From assembly GCA_963822295.1 (NCBI GenBank), contig CAWGHD010000002.1, positions 2,294,001 through 2,358,000 on the forward strand: DNA of 64,000 bases, given 5' to 3'. A program made the translations under genes and the position numbers. Every line of letters begins with the position of its first letter. Within the stretch, counting starts at the first letter, position 1. Below, piece by piece: positions 1 through 8,113 of this stretch. Below the pieces are notes generated by a model. It was given only the letters and a program-made list of their open reading frames with translations, had not been told where the DNA came from and ran no database searches. Origin of the DNA: VRUE01 sp963822295. Lineage in GTDB: Bacteria; Actinomycetota; Thermoleophilia; Solirubrobacterales; 70-9.

Positions 1-928
1 TCGCCCTGGCCCGCCCCTGTCCGAGCCGCTCCTCGCCATAGGCGAAGTAGGCGCCGTTGCGCTCGACCACGCCCTCCCCCACCGCCAGGTCGAGCAAACA
101 CCCCACCTTCGAGATCCCCCGCCCGAAGTCGATCTCGAACTCGGCGAGCCCGAAGGGCGCCGCGACTTTGTTCTTGACCACCTTGACCCGCACGCAGATG
201 CCGACCGCGCGCTCGCCGTCCTTGAGGGTCTCGATCCGGCGCATGTCGAGCCGCTGTGAGGCATAGAACTTGAGCGCTCGGCCACCGGGCTGGGTCTCGC
301 GCGGCCCGTAGATCACACCGACCTTTTCGCGCAGCTGATTGGTGAAGAGACAGGTCGTGTTGGCCTCGCGCAGATGGCCGGCGAGCTTGCGCAGGCCCTT
401 GCTCATCATCCGCGCCTGCAACCCGACCTGCTGCTCGTCCATCGTCGCCTCGAGCTCGGCACGCGGGACCAGCGCCGCCACCGAGTCGACGACGACCAGG
501 GCGAGCTCGCCGGAGCGGACCAGGCGGTCGGCGACCTCGAGCGCCTGCTCGCCGTGATCGGGCTGGCAGAGCAGCAGCGAGTTGACGTCGACGCCGATCG
601 CAGCCGCGTAGGCCGGGTCCATCGCGTGCTCGGCGTCGATGAAGGCGCAGCGGCCGCCGAGCCGCTGAGCCTCGGCGATCGCGTGGTAGGTGAGCGTCGT
701 CTTGCCCGAGGACTCCGGCCCGTAGACCTCGACGATCCGCCCGCGGGGCAGGCCGCCGACGCCGAGCGCCATATCCAGCGAGAGCGCCCCGGTCGGGATC
801 ACCTCGACCTCGCGCGGCGGCGCCTTGCCGATCTCGATCACCACGCCGGCGCCGAGCTCGCGCTCGATCCGGGCCAGCGCCTCGGCCAGGTCGAAGCGCT
901 CGATCGTCGTTCCGTTTGCCTTGCTCAT
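1..928 (-). CDS. recA: RecA recombinase, 3' end cut by the window edge
   Basis: Encodes about 309 N-terminal residues of a RecA-family strand-exchange ATPase. Walker A GPESSGKT lies at about residues 70-77. Other conserved blocks are FIDAEHAMDP, the LVVVDSVAALVPRAELE segment with the L1/L2 DNA-binding region following, the FTNQLREKVGV motif, and a C-terminal AEFEIDFGRGISKVG block. A strong ribosome binding site (GGAGGTAA) sits just before the ATG at 928. The gene starts 12 bases after the stop of an HNH nuclease gene on the same strand, so the two are probably cotranscribed. Housekeeping recA genes usually neighbour cinA or recX. This context, inside an element with several SSBs, suggests an element-borne second RecA; that is inference. 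Family assignment is secure. Confidence 0.95.
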   Translation of the reverse strand, partial: MSKANGTTIERFDLAEALARIERELGAGVVIEIGKAPPREVEVIPTGALSLDMALGVGGLPRGRIVEVYGPESSGKTTLTYHAIAEAQRLGGRCAFIDAEHAMDPAYAAAIGVDVNSLLLCQPDHGEQALEVADRLVRSGELALVVVDSVAALVPRAELEATMDEQQVGLQARMMSKGLRKLAGHLREANTTCLFTNQLREKVGVIYGPRETQPGGRALKFYASQRLDMRRIETLKDGERAVGICVRVKVVKNKVAAPFGLAEFEIDFGRGISKVGCLLDLAVGEGVVERNGAYFAYGEERLGQGRARA

Positions 929-940
929 CGTCGTTACCTC

Positions 941-1309
941 CTACTCGTCGGTTTCCGTTGTCCAGGGCGCCGGCCAGCCGCCGCCCTCGAGCGCCGCCCG
1001 CAGCTGAGCGGCCGTGACATGAGTGAGCGCGTGAGCGAGCTCAGCCGCGAATAGCTCGCGATCGCCCAGGTAGGGCGCCAACGCCAGCCGCGCCCGGTCG
1101 TAGAGCCGGTGATGTACGCGGCAGAGCGGCACCACGCAATCGCCATCCCGACAGCCGCCAAAGCGCTGCGGCACCAGATGCGCCGGGTCCACCGGCCCAC
1201 GTCCGCAGACCACACAAACGGCCCCGGCGACCTTGGCGCGCTGGGCCTCGCTGGCGCGCACGCGGCGGCCGCCAAGGCTGGTGCGGCGTCGCAGCGCCAC
1301 GCTTCTCAT
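941..1309 (-). CDS. HNH-type nuclease upstream of recA
   Basis: 122-residue protein with a zinc-type HNH core: CVVCG near residue 32, then a DPAHLVPQRFGG segment carrying the first conserved His, then VPLCRVHHRLYD. This CxxC...H...CxxHH arrangement is typical of small HNH endonucleases, including RecA-dependent Ref-type nucleases of phage P1; membership in the Ref group cannot be shown from motifs alone. The N terminus is basic (MRSVALRRRTSLGGRR), suiting DNA contact. It lies immediately upstream of recA on the same strand, with the recA ribosome binding site overlapping its stop codon. A role in recombination-linked DNA cleavage is inference; generic mobile-element HNH activity is the alternative. 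Confidence 0.72.
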   Translation of the reverse strand: MRSVALRRRTSLGGRRVRASEAQRAKVAGAVCVVCGRGPVDPAHLVPQRFGGCRDGDCVVPLCRVHHRLYDRARLALAPYLGDRELFAAELAHALTHVTAAQLRAALEGGGWPAPWTTETDE

Positions 1310-1656
1310 CGCCGTGGCTCGCTATCAACGAATGCGCTCACGCCATGCTTAAGCGCCATGTCGGCGTTTCTCGCCCCCGGACATCAATATTTGGTTGGCG
1401 CGGGTCCGATTTTCTGGTCAACAGCGCGCTCCGCGCCCGAAGCCGGCTCTGGGGCGCCGGCCGCCGCGGCTCTCGCCGACGCGGCTTGGCGCCGACGTTT
1501 TTGCAGGTAGGTCCGCAGGCCGGGCTGTGCCCGTCGCTGCGGACCACGGGACATTGTCTGCTCAGGCTGGGCCTCTGGGTCTCTCGCGGACGCGGTGCGA
1601 CCCAGGCGGTCCCCGCCCGCCCGGCGCCCATCTGGTCGATATAAGCTCGGTGCCGC
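1310..1656. other. Gene-free stretch between HNH/recA and the SNase gene
   Basis: About 350 bases in which I see no ORF with recognisable protein character. It must hold the promoter for the leftward HNH-recA pair and the 3' end region of the leftward SNase gene. No clear hairpin terminator was seen. Confidence 0.4.
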
Positions 1657-2382
1657 CTAGAGCGGCTGGTGGATGCGGCCGCCGCAGCGTGACCAGACGC
1701 CGCGGGCCCGCTTGCGGGCTTGCTTCTGAGCCTTGCGGTAGGGGCCGAGGCGCCTGAAGTCGGCGTCAAAGACGTAGACCTTGGCCCAGCCCGACTGAAT
1801 CTGGGCGATGCCGAGATCGCGGCCGCTGGCCCGGATCTCGACGTAGCGCAGCAGGCGCCCGTAGTTGTCGACGCTGTCCTGGCTCGGATCGGAGATCAAC
1901 CGCAGGCGCTGGCCGGGGCGGGCGCGCCGGGCCATCGCCGCCGATGCCTGAGCCGCTCCGCACTCGGTCGTGCCGTAGGTCTCCGGCGTGTCGATCCCGA
2001 TCACCCGCACCGAGGCGAGGCTGTCGTCGGGGAAGCGGACCTCGAGGGTGTCGCCGTCGATCACCCGCTCGAGGACGACGCCGGTGCGCACGGGCGGCGG
2101 TTCGGGCGGCGGGGCAGGTGGGATGACCGGGGTGGTCGGTGCCGGCGAACCGGTGCTGCAGGGGCAGGGGTTCGACTCGCAGGCGAGGCCGTCGGCGTCG
2201 GCGTCGAGGCGGTGTGGGTCTGAGCCCGGGCCGCCGGCGGCGATGAAGAAGTCCTGGGCGGCGGACTGGCTGGAGAAGTCAGAGCAGTCGTAGTCGGCGG
2301 CGGCGCTCTCGGTCGGCGAGCCCGAAGCGAGGGCAACGAGTGCGAACAGCAGGGCCGCGGCGATCGAGAGGTTGGTGCGCAT
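1657..2382 (-). CDS. Secreted Excalibur-domain staphylococcal-nuclease-like protein
   Basis: 241 residues. An N-terminal signal peptide (MRTNLSIAAALLFALVALAS) is followed by an Excalibur calcium-binding domain (DYDCSDFSSQSAAQDFF ... DPHRLDADADGLACESNPC) and a proline-rich linker. The C-terminal half is a thermonuclease (SNase) domain with VIDGDTLEV, VIGIDTPET and DNYGRLLRYV, the usual Ca-binding and catalytic blocks. It should be an exported, calcium-dependent DNase/RNase, acting outside or at the cell surface. It is divergent from the SSB gene at 2,548. Extracellular nucleases on mobile elements may supply nucleotides or limit competing DNA; that is speculation. The start ATG at 2382 places the signal peptide correctly. 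Confidence 0.88.
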   Translation of the reverse strand: MRTNLSIAAALLFALVALASGSPTESAAADYDCSDFSSQSAAQDFFIAAGGPGSDPHRLDADADGLACESNPCPCSTGSPAPTTPVIPPAPPPEPPPVRTGVVLERVIDGDTLEVRFPDDSLASVRVIGIDTPETYGTTECGAAQASAAMARRARPGQRLRLISDPSQDSVDNYGRLLRYVEIRASGRDLGIAQIQSGWAKVYVFDADFRRLGPYRKAQKQARKRARGVWSRCGGRIHQPL

Positions 2383-2547
2383 CGGCTCCCAGGCTACGGG
2401 TGTCGAGCGGCGGCGGTCCTTGACCCGGCGCTGCGGGCGGGTAGCGAGCTGAGTCCGGGGGGCGAGAACCCCGTCCTGGGCGCTTTGGACGTGACCGGAA
2501 GCCAATTCGCCTCCGAGATCCAAACCCAAGCGAAAAGGGGAAGCACA

Positions 2548-2949
2548 ATGAACAACGTAAGCCTGATCGGGCGCCTGACCAAAGACCCGAAGCTGGTCGA
2601 GACCGAGAAGCAGCCGGTCTGCGAGATGCGGATCGCGGTCGACAACGGGCGCTTCCAGACGACGTTCATCGACGTGCGGAGCTTCGGCGAGCAGGCCTAT
2701 GCCTGCGCCGAGTACCTGCACAAGGGACGCCGGGTCGGGGTCGCCGGCAAGCTCGCCTTCAGCGAGTGGCCGGGCAGCGACGGCAAGAAGCGCAGCCGCT
2801 ACTCGGTGATCGGCAGCGTCGACTTCCTCGACCGCCCGCTGGGCGACCAGAGGCCGGACCCGGATGATCCGCCGCCCGAGGCCGCCGCGCCGGATCAGGT
2901 CGAGCCGCTGCCCGCGCTCGAGCGCCCCGCCGAGCTGGTCGCGGCCTAG
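2548..2949 (+). CDS. ssb: Single-stranded DNA-binding protein (SSB copy 1)
   Basis: 133 residues. An OB-fold SSB domain spans roughly residues 1-105: it opens MNNVSLIGRLTKDPKLV, continues CEMRIAVDN and FIDVRSFGEQA, and then KGRRVGVAGKLAFSEW. The tail is acidic and proline-rich (DPDDPPPEAAAPD) but lacks the classical DDDIPF tip. A start further upstream is possible in frame, but ATG 2548 has the AAAAGGGGAAG purine stretch in front and begins exactly at the conserved family start. It is one of three SSB genes in the window. An element-encoded role protecting single strands during transfer or recombination is inferred. Confidence 0.93.
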   Translation: MNNVSLIGRLTKDPKLVETEKQPVCEMRIAVDNGRFQTTFIDVRSFGEQAYACAEYLHKGRRVGVAGKLAFSEWPGSDGKKRSRYSVIGSVDFLDRPLGDQRPDPDDPPPEAAAPDQVEPLPALERPAELVAA

Positions 2950-3171
2950 TCGGCGCGGTGGGCGCTGATGTCCGGGTCGCTGCCCAAGCAACCTTCGAGG
3001 ACGATGGCCTGCGACCGGCCGAGACGCCGGTTGCAGGTCGTCGTCAGCTCGATTCGCCGGCTCGACTGCGATGCCGACAGACCGGCTGTGGCCGGTGGGC
3101 GCGGGGCCGCAGTGTCGCGCCCGGCGCTCGGGCAACGGCCCTCGCTCGGCCCGGGCGCGGGTACGGCCCGC

Positions 3172-3726
3172 ATGCCCACCGGACCACAGCCGTCGGCCAA
3201 TCGAAGACGCCGAGAGTTGCTCGACGAGCTGTTGCGAATCAAGGGCGGCTACCTGCGTCGCCAGGCATTCCGCCACTCCCAAAGCCCCGAGGCCGCCAAG
3301 GAGGCCCTGCAGGACGCCGCAATCCAGTTCATGCGCTACTTCGAGGGCGAGTCGGCCAACCACGCATTTGGCTGGATGCTGACCACGGTCAAGCGCTGCG
3401 CCTGGGCGATCACCCGCAAAGCGCGTCGGCGCCAGCCGCTGGTGCTCAGCGCCACCGATTGCGATGATCGTGAGGAGACCTCCTTCATCGCCCGCGACGA
3501 GCGTCCCGGGCCGGAGGAGCTGGCCGAGCGCCACGCGGAGCACGCCGAGACGGTTCGAGCCTTCGAGGGCTTAAAGCCCGACGAGCGCACCGCGCTGCTG
3601 ATGCTCGGGCTGGGCTGTTCCTACCGCGAGATCCAAGAGCGCCGCGGATGGACCAGAACGAAGGTCAACCGATGTCTGGCCGAGGGGCGCGAGGCGTTGC
3701 GGGCGGAGTTCTCCGATCGCCCCTGA
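3172..3726 (+). CDS. Sigma-70-like (ECF-type) regulatory protein
   Basis: 184 residues. The region-2-like part runs about residues 18-85 (EAAKEALQDAAIQFMRYF, then HAFGWMLTTVKRCAW), and an acidic linker leads to a region-4-like helix-turn-helix (LKPDERTALLMLGLGCSYRE, then RGWTRTKVNRCLAEGREAL). The layout matches small ECF sigma factors or the sigma-like regulators common on actinobacterial mobile elements. The reading frame is open up to 2968, but ATG 3172 begins just before the folded part. It is followed by a small Cys-rich gene and a winged-helix gene in the same direction. No anti-sigma gene is adjacent. Confidence 0.72.
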   Translation: MPTGPQPSANRRRRELLDELLRIKGGYLRRQAFRHSQSPEAAKEALQDAAIQFMRYFEGESANHAFGWMLTTVKRCAWAITRKARRRQPLVLSATDCDDREETSFIARDERPGPEELAERHAEHAETVRAFEGLKPDERTALLMLGLGCSYREIQERRGWTRTKVNRCLAEGREALRAEFSDRP

Positions 3727-3841
3727 GCGATCCCAGCCCGCCCCGCGGCTCGCGACACCTCCCGATCCTGGCACGGCTGCGCCGTGCGTCGGGTCGGCGA
3801 TCGCTCGCCCGCCTGGGGCGGGCCGAACCGAGGAGGTGCCA

Positions 3842-4006
3842 ATGCCCGCCAAGCCGAAAGCGAGCCGCTGTCCAAACACCGGGCTCTCGCGGCCCGAGTG
3901 CAGCTGCCGCGATTGCGTCATCGCGATCCTTGAGCAACACGGCCTTCTGTCGGTCGCCGCGAATCTGAAGGTCGGCCGGAATGGGGGTGAGGGCGATGGC
4001 CGCTGA
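3842..4006 (+). CDS. Small cysteine-rich protein (54 residues)
   Basis: A short ORF with a good ribosome binding site (GAGGAGGTGCC directly upstream of the ATG). It encodes four cysteines: one near residue 10 and a compact CSCRDC cluster at about 20-25, followed by a helix-prone segment VIAILEQHGLLSVAANLKVG resembling a short helix-turn-helix. Its last bases overlap the start of the following winged-helix gene, which implies translational coupling. Function unknown; a metal-binding partner of the winged-helix regulator is a guess. Confidence 0.55.
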   Translation: MPAKPKASRCPNTGLSRPECSCRDCVIAILEQHGLLSVAANLKVGRNGGEGDGR

Positions 4007-4505
4007 GCCCGGCCGCATCACCCGCGCCTCGATTCACTCGCAGGCCGGCGATGTCGAGCTCCGTCTCAGCCTCGCCGGTAACTGGGTGTTGGCGATCCGT
4101 CGTGAGGGAGACCGCGAGTGGCACGTCGCCTGCAGCGGCGATCTGAGCGGCGGCGCCGCCTCGCCCGCGGCGCCGGCTGAGCGCGACGCGCTGCGCTTGG
4201 GCGAGCTCGTGATCGACACCGAGGCGCACAAGGTTCTCGTCCATGGCGAGCAGCTGCGGCTCAGCCGCCTCGAGTACGCGCTGCTCGCGACCCTGGCCAC
4301 GCAGCCCTGTCGGGTCTTCAGCAAGCGGGAGCTGATGCAGACGGTCTGGGGTTACGACGGGATCGCCACCCGTACCCTCGACTCGCACGCCAGCAAGCTG
4401 CGGGTGAAGCTGCGTCGGGCCGGGGCCGTCGGCTTCATCCTCAACACCAAGCAGGTCGGCTACCGGCTCTGGGACGGGATCGAATCTGCGGCTGGCACGG
4501 ACTGA
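3996..4505 (+). CDS. Winged-helix regulator, OmpR/PhoB-type output domain without receiver
   Basis: 169 residues. The C-terminal part (about 65-160) is a typical Trans_reg_C winged helix: LRLGELVIDTEAHKVLVHGE, then LRLSRLEYALLATLA, then RELMQTVWGYDG, then TRTLDSHASKLRVKLR and VGYRL. The N-terminal 60 residues carry a short beta-rich segment (SIHSQAGDVELRLSLAGNWV), not a phospho-receiver. So control is probably not by a histidine kinase. ATG 3996 is preceded by a purine-rich GGGGGTGAGGG; ATG 3981 is an alternative. It follows the sigma-like gene and the Cys-rich ORF, forming a small regulatory cluster. Confidence 0.82.
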   Translation: MAAEPGRITRASIHSQAGDVELRLSLAGNWVLAIRREGDREWHVACSGDLSGGAASPAAPAERDALRLGELVIDTEAHKVLVHGEQLRLSRLEYALLATLATQPCRVFSKRELMQTVWGYDGIATRTLDSHASKLRVKLRRAGAVGFILNTKQVGYRLWDGIESAAGTD

Positions 4506-4680
4506 GGCGGGCTTCAGCGGGTCGTTGCACTCCCATAGTCCGTCGACGCGCACCGCGAACAGCTGTGTTCCTTTAGAACTGAGCCGCGTCCCTACTCCGG
4601 CCTTCGCCGGCCCTCCGATCTCGGCTATGAGAACCCGGTCGGACCGGTACCGCAGTTCTGCGGCGATTGGGACGAGGCCC

Positions 4681-4708
4681 TTGGATTGCGCGAGAAAGGC
4701 TCTAGAAT
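4681..4708 (+). promoter_or_regulatory. Putative sigma-70 promoter of the tandem-TetR gene
   Basis: TTGGAT at 4681-4686 and TAGAAT at 4703-4708 are separated by 16 bases and lie about 80-150 bases before the possible start codons of the TetR fusion gene. Assigned by eye only. Confidence 0.3.
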
Positions 4709-4789
4709 GCCTGACGGGAGCGCCTCTAGGAGAGGAGCCACAGGGATGGGTATTGGAAACGCAGCGAATCGTAGAAATTCGGCTCTGCA

Positions 4790-6166
4790 ATGGGGCTGAG
4801 GGAGGTATTCGTACCGGGTTATGGTGGGTCCCGCATGGGCGGGAAAAAGGGCGCTGCGATGAATGGCAAGGGGGTGCGGACCCCCTGGGGCGACGCTGCC
4901 GATTTGCGCTCGATGAAAATGCGGCCGGGGCGCGGCAACGCGCCCGAGGACTCCGAGCGCAGCCAGCGCGAGCGGCTCTTTGGCGCGATCGTCGCGCTCA
5001 GCGCCGAGCGGGGCTATGAGGCGACCAAGATCGGCGACCTGGTCAAGCTCGCCGGCGTCTCACGCGCCGCTTTTTACGATCACTTCAAAGACAAGGAAGA
5101 GCTGCTGCTCGCGGCAGTTGAGGCCCTGGTCGAGCCGACGATCGAGCTGATCGAAAGAGCCAAGGACGCCGGCACCGGTGAGGCGCGGGTGCGCCAGGCC
5201 GTGGAAGCCTTCATGGGCCTGGCCGCCAAACAGCCGGCCGCCTCGAAAATGTGCTTCATCGAGGTCTATGCCGCCGGGCCCAAAGGAGAAGCGGAGGTCG
5301 AGCGGATCATCGACGCCTTCGTCAACTTCGGCCTCGAACAGCTCAACCAGATTCCCGGCCGCAAGGGCACCCCGCCGCAGATGGTGCGGGCGATGCTCGG
5401 CGGCCTGCAGAAGGTGATCCACAAGCGCCTCTACTCCGACGAAGCCGACGAACTGCCGAAGCTCGCCGAGGACATCGCCACATGGGGGCTCTCCTACCCG
5501 CCCCCGCCCGGCCCGCTCGAGGGTCCGCGCCGGCGCGGACGCAAGACGAAGTCCTTCGCCGAACGCCAGGCGGTCGCCCATCCGCCCGAGCGGGTGCTGC
5601 GGGCGCTGGCGGCGATCGTCGCCGAGAAGGGCTACAAGGCGACCACCGTGGCCGAGGTGGTGCAGCGCGCCGGCACCTCTCAGAGGGTGTTCTATGGCCA
5701 CTTTGAGAGCAAGGAAGAGGCCTTCCTCTCCGCCCTGGACTCCGGCTCCGCGCAGATGCTCGGCCTGGTGCTGCCGGCCTTCCGCCGGGCGAGGAGCTGG
5801 GAGGAGTCGGTGCGGGCGGCGTATGAGGCGATGTTCAGCTTCGGGATCGAAGAGCCCGAGTACACGCAGCTGGGCGCGGTCGAGATGTACACGGTCGGCC
5901 GCCGCGCGCTGCAGACCCGCGACGGCGTCATGGAAGGCCTCGAGGCCCTCCTGGCTCCCGGCTATGAGATCCGGCCCGACGTGCCGGCGATCGCCGCCGA
6001 GGCGATCGGCGGCGCGATCTACGCCCTGATCCACGACCAGGTCAAGCGCAAGGGCCCGGAGTCGATGCCCGAACTGGCGCCGATGGCGACCTACATGACG
6101 CTCGCCCCGTTCCTCGGCGCCGAGCAGGCATATGAGCGGGCGATGGAGGAGTCGGAGAAATGGTGA
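4790..6166 (+). CDS. Fused tandem TetR/AcrR-type regulator (two TetR units in one protein)
   Basis: Up to 458 residues. Unit 1 has a TetR helix-turn-helix (RERLFGAIVALSAERGYEAT ... LVKLAGVSRAAFYDHFKDKE) and a ligand-type domain. A Pro/Arg-rich linker (PPPPGPLEGPRRRGRKTKS) leads to unit 2 with its own helix-turn-helix (PPERVLRALAAIVAEKGYKA ... VQRAGTSQRVFYGHFESKEE) and a second C-terminal domain ending TLAPFLGAEQAYERA. A classical TetR is about 200 residues, so this is a head-to-tail duplication that could bind as an intramolecular pseudo-dimer. The start is uncertain: ATG 4790, 4835 or 4859 are all in frame and none has an ideal ribosome binding site; 4859 suits the domain best. The target is unknown. 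Confidence 0.85.
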   Translation: MGLREVFVPGYGGSRMGGKKGAAMNGKGVRTPWGDAADLRSMKMRPGRGNAPEDSERSQRERLFGAIVALSAERGYEATKIGDLVKLAGVSRAAFYDHFKDKEELLLAAVEALVEPTIELIERAKDAGTGEARVRQAVEAFMGLAAKQPAASKMCFIEVYAAGPKGEAEVERIIDAFVNFGLEQLNQIPGRKGTPPQMVRAMLGGLQKVIHKRLYSDEADELPKLAEDIATWGLSYPPPPGPLEGPRRRGRKTKSFAERQAVAHPPERVLRALAAIVAEKGYKATTVAEVVQRAGTSQRVFYGHFESKEEAFLSALDSGSAQMLGLVLPAFRRARSWEESVRAAYEAMFSFGIEEPEYTQLGAVEMYTVGRRALQTRDGVMEGLEALLAPGYEIRPDVPAIAAEAIGGAIYALIHDQVKRKGPESMPELAPMATYMTLAPFLGAEQAYERAMEESEKW

Positions 6167-6185
6167 GTCGGGGCTCCGAGAACGG

Positions 6186-6598
6186 CTAGCAAGCGTGCAG
6201 CTCGGCGAGCAGCGCCTGCGGGGGTGAGAATCCGCACGCCGCGGTGCTCTCCGAGCGCCAGCAGGTGCTTGTGATCGCCCGAGACGAGCACCTCGAGGCC
6301 CGCCTGCGCCACGCAGGCGAGGATCAGGTCCTCGTCGGGGTCGCCGCTCACCGGCTCGACCGGCCCCTGCGGCGCCGGCACCGACTCCACCGCGAGCTCG
6401 GTGAGCAGCGCCTCGACCTCTCGCCATCGCTTCTCCTCGAAGCCGAGCTTCCCGCTCAGCACGCGCTCCAGCTCCTCGATCACGGGCTCCGCCAGGACCA
6501 GCTCCAGGCGACCGTCTAGCGCGTCCTCGAAGATCCGGCCGGCGGGCCGCGACCAGCGCCGAGACCAGCACGTTGGTGTCGGCGGCGATGCGCAGGGC
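6186..6598 (-). pseudogene. vapC: VapC-like PIN-domain toxin with two frame breaks
   Basis: Three reading frames together spell a PIN toxin. The N-terminal piece reads IAADTNVLVSALVA with the catalytic Asp. The middle piece reads GRIFEDALDGRLELVLAEP and SGDPDEDLILACVAQAG, carrying the further acidic residues. The C-terminal piece reads ALLAELHAC and then stop at 6186-6188. The breaks lie near 6550 and 6218. Both are repaired by adding one GC unit: CGCGCC where the sequence has CGCC, and GGCGCGCT where it has GGCGCT. No standard start codon is visible at the expected N terminus just after the antitoxin stop. As given, no active toxin would be made. Toxin family is clear; whether the breaks are real is open. 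Confidence 0.7.
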
Positions 6599-6835
6599 TC
6601 AGCGCCGCTCGGCGCGCTGCTCGTCGACCAGCGCCTCTGCGTCCTCCGGGCCGATCCCCCGCTCCTCGGCCCGCTCGCGTCCGTAGCGCTGCAGGGCGGC
6701 AAGGCGCTCGACCTGCAGCTGGCGGCGCAGGGCGTCGCGGACGACCTCGCTGCGGGTCTTGCCCAGGCTCTGCGCCAGGGCGTCGGTCTGCGCGGCGAGA
6801 TCCTCGGGCAGCGAGACGGAGAGCAGGCGGCTCAT
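6599..6835 (-). CDS. vapB: Ribbon-helix-helix antitoxin of a VapBC-type pair
   Basis: 78 residues. The N-terminal ribbon-helix-helix motif (MSRLLSVSLPEDLAAQTDAL ... LGKTRSEVVRDALRRQL) is the DNA-binding domain of CopG/VapB-like antitoxins. The charged C-terminal tail (ERAEERGIGPEDAEALVDEQ) would wrap the toxin. It is immediately upstream of the PIN toxin remnant on the same strand, as in vapBC operons. A short palindrome covers its start codon and is a likely autoregulatory operator. With an inactive toxin, this antitoxin could still act as a repressor. Confidence 0.82.
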   Translation of the reverse strand: MSRLLSVSLPEDLAAQTDALAQSLGKTRSEVVRDALRRQLQVERLAALQRYGRERAEERGIGPEDAEALVDEQRAERR

Positions 6836-6850
6836 ATGAAATCACCATAT
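6834..6850. promoter_or_regulatory. Palindrome over the antitoxin start, likely autoregulatory operator
   Basis: ATATG, seven bases, CATAT: a perfect inverted repeat that begins inside the antitoxin start codon. RHH antitoxins commonly bind such short palindromes in their own promoters. Confidence 0.45.
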
Positions 6851-8113
6851 CGAGGTCGTTCAGAGCGCCAGGCGAGCGGACCGGCATACTCAGCCTCTAG
6901 CTCAGCTTTAGACGTGATCGGCCGCCCCGCTTGGGTAAAGGGACAAGGGCAGGAGCATGAGGCCCCCGATCGGGTCAGGGCAGGGCACGCCAGCTCCATC
7001 GCCTCTTCTAACAGTCGATTTAGAGCTGAAATCCGTCCGGCAAGCCATTTCGCGCCGAAATACCGCCGCTAAGCCACCTCCCGCCGATATCCGCTGAAAT
7101 CGGTCCATTGTCAGGGCCACGGGTCAGGGGCAAGGGCAAGAGGTAGGGCAAGGGCAGGGCAAGAGGCAGGAAAAGGGCAGGAGCAGGAGGCCCCGATTTC
7201 GCCTCCTTTTCACTCGCATTTGCCCGAATTCGCTTACCGAATCGGCGCTCGTCCAGCGATGGGCGAGGCCGTTTACGGTACGTCAGCAATCTAAATCTTC
7301 GTTTCTTGACTCACAATCTATCTATCTCTTTTTCCCTTTCTAGAGCCGATTACTACGCCTCGCACATCGCGGCCGATCAAATTTAGGTTGCGCTCTGAGG
7401 AACGGGCTGGTACGTTCTTTCTCGCCCCAGGAACCACCCGGTGGGCCCGTGTTTCGGGAGCCGGCAAAGTTCGAAAGGGCATTTGGAGGACAGATAAATC
7501 GGCCGCCCCGCCAGCTAGGGGACCCGCAGGCAGTGCAGTGGGTCATGGGGCAGGGCAGGCGGCCACGGGACAAGGGAGGGAGATACGCAGTGACTCCGCC
7601 GCAGGCACAGCCCGCACCGGCTTCGCCGCGCCTTTCCTCCGGTTCCGCTGGTCCGAATCACTCCGGCCGACTTCCGCAGTCGCCCCTCGCCAGCTCAAGC
7701 CGGGCCGCAGTCATTGGCGTGACGAGTCGCGTCGACGCGAGCCCGCAGGGCGCAGCGACCCCGCAGGGGTTGACGGCTGCCGCGGCTTCCCACAATCTCC
7801 CTAGGTCGGCAGGGCGCGCTGCTCACCTCGCCGCCCCCGACCCCTCACCAAACCTCCACGCAGCTCGCCCTGCCGACCTACCTGCCCTTATTCCTGCCGC
7901 GTACCTCGCTTCCGCAACGGGGACCACCGCCTCCGCTTCGTCCCTCTCCATCCGACTTCGTCTCGTTCCACCCGCCACGGACTCGCTGTCCCGTGCCGGC
8001 CTCATTGAGCAGGCAACCCGGCCACAAGGGGATGGGTTCCCCGCATGGCCGCAGTCAACTAGGCCGGCCGGGGCAATTCCGGCAGGCATCACTACACAAG
8101 GAGAGCAGATCTG
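6851..8113. other. Gene-poor stretch with degenerate purine-rich repeats
   Basis: About 1.26 kb without a convincing gene. From about 6,935 to 7,200 the plus strand carries irregular CAAGGGCAGG-type repeats (6,945-6,972 and 7,172-7,196 are near copies around GGGCAGGAGCA). There are also short repeats of the kind CTGAAATC-GTCC at 7,025-7,115. AT content rises at 7,290-7,390, unlike the rest of the window. Long ORFs over 7,449-8,114 have the composition of chance open frames in GC-rich DNA. The right end must hold the promoter of the collagen-like gene. Confidence 0.4.
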
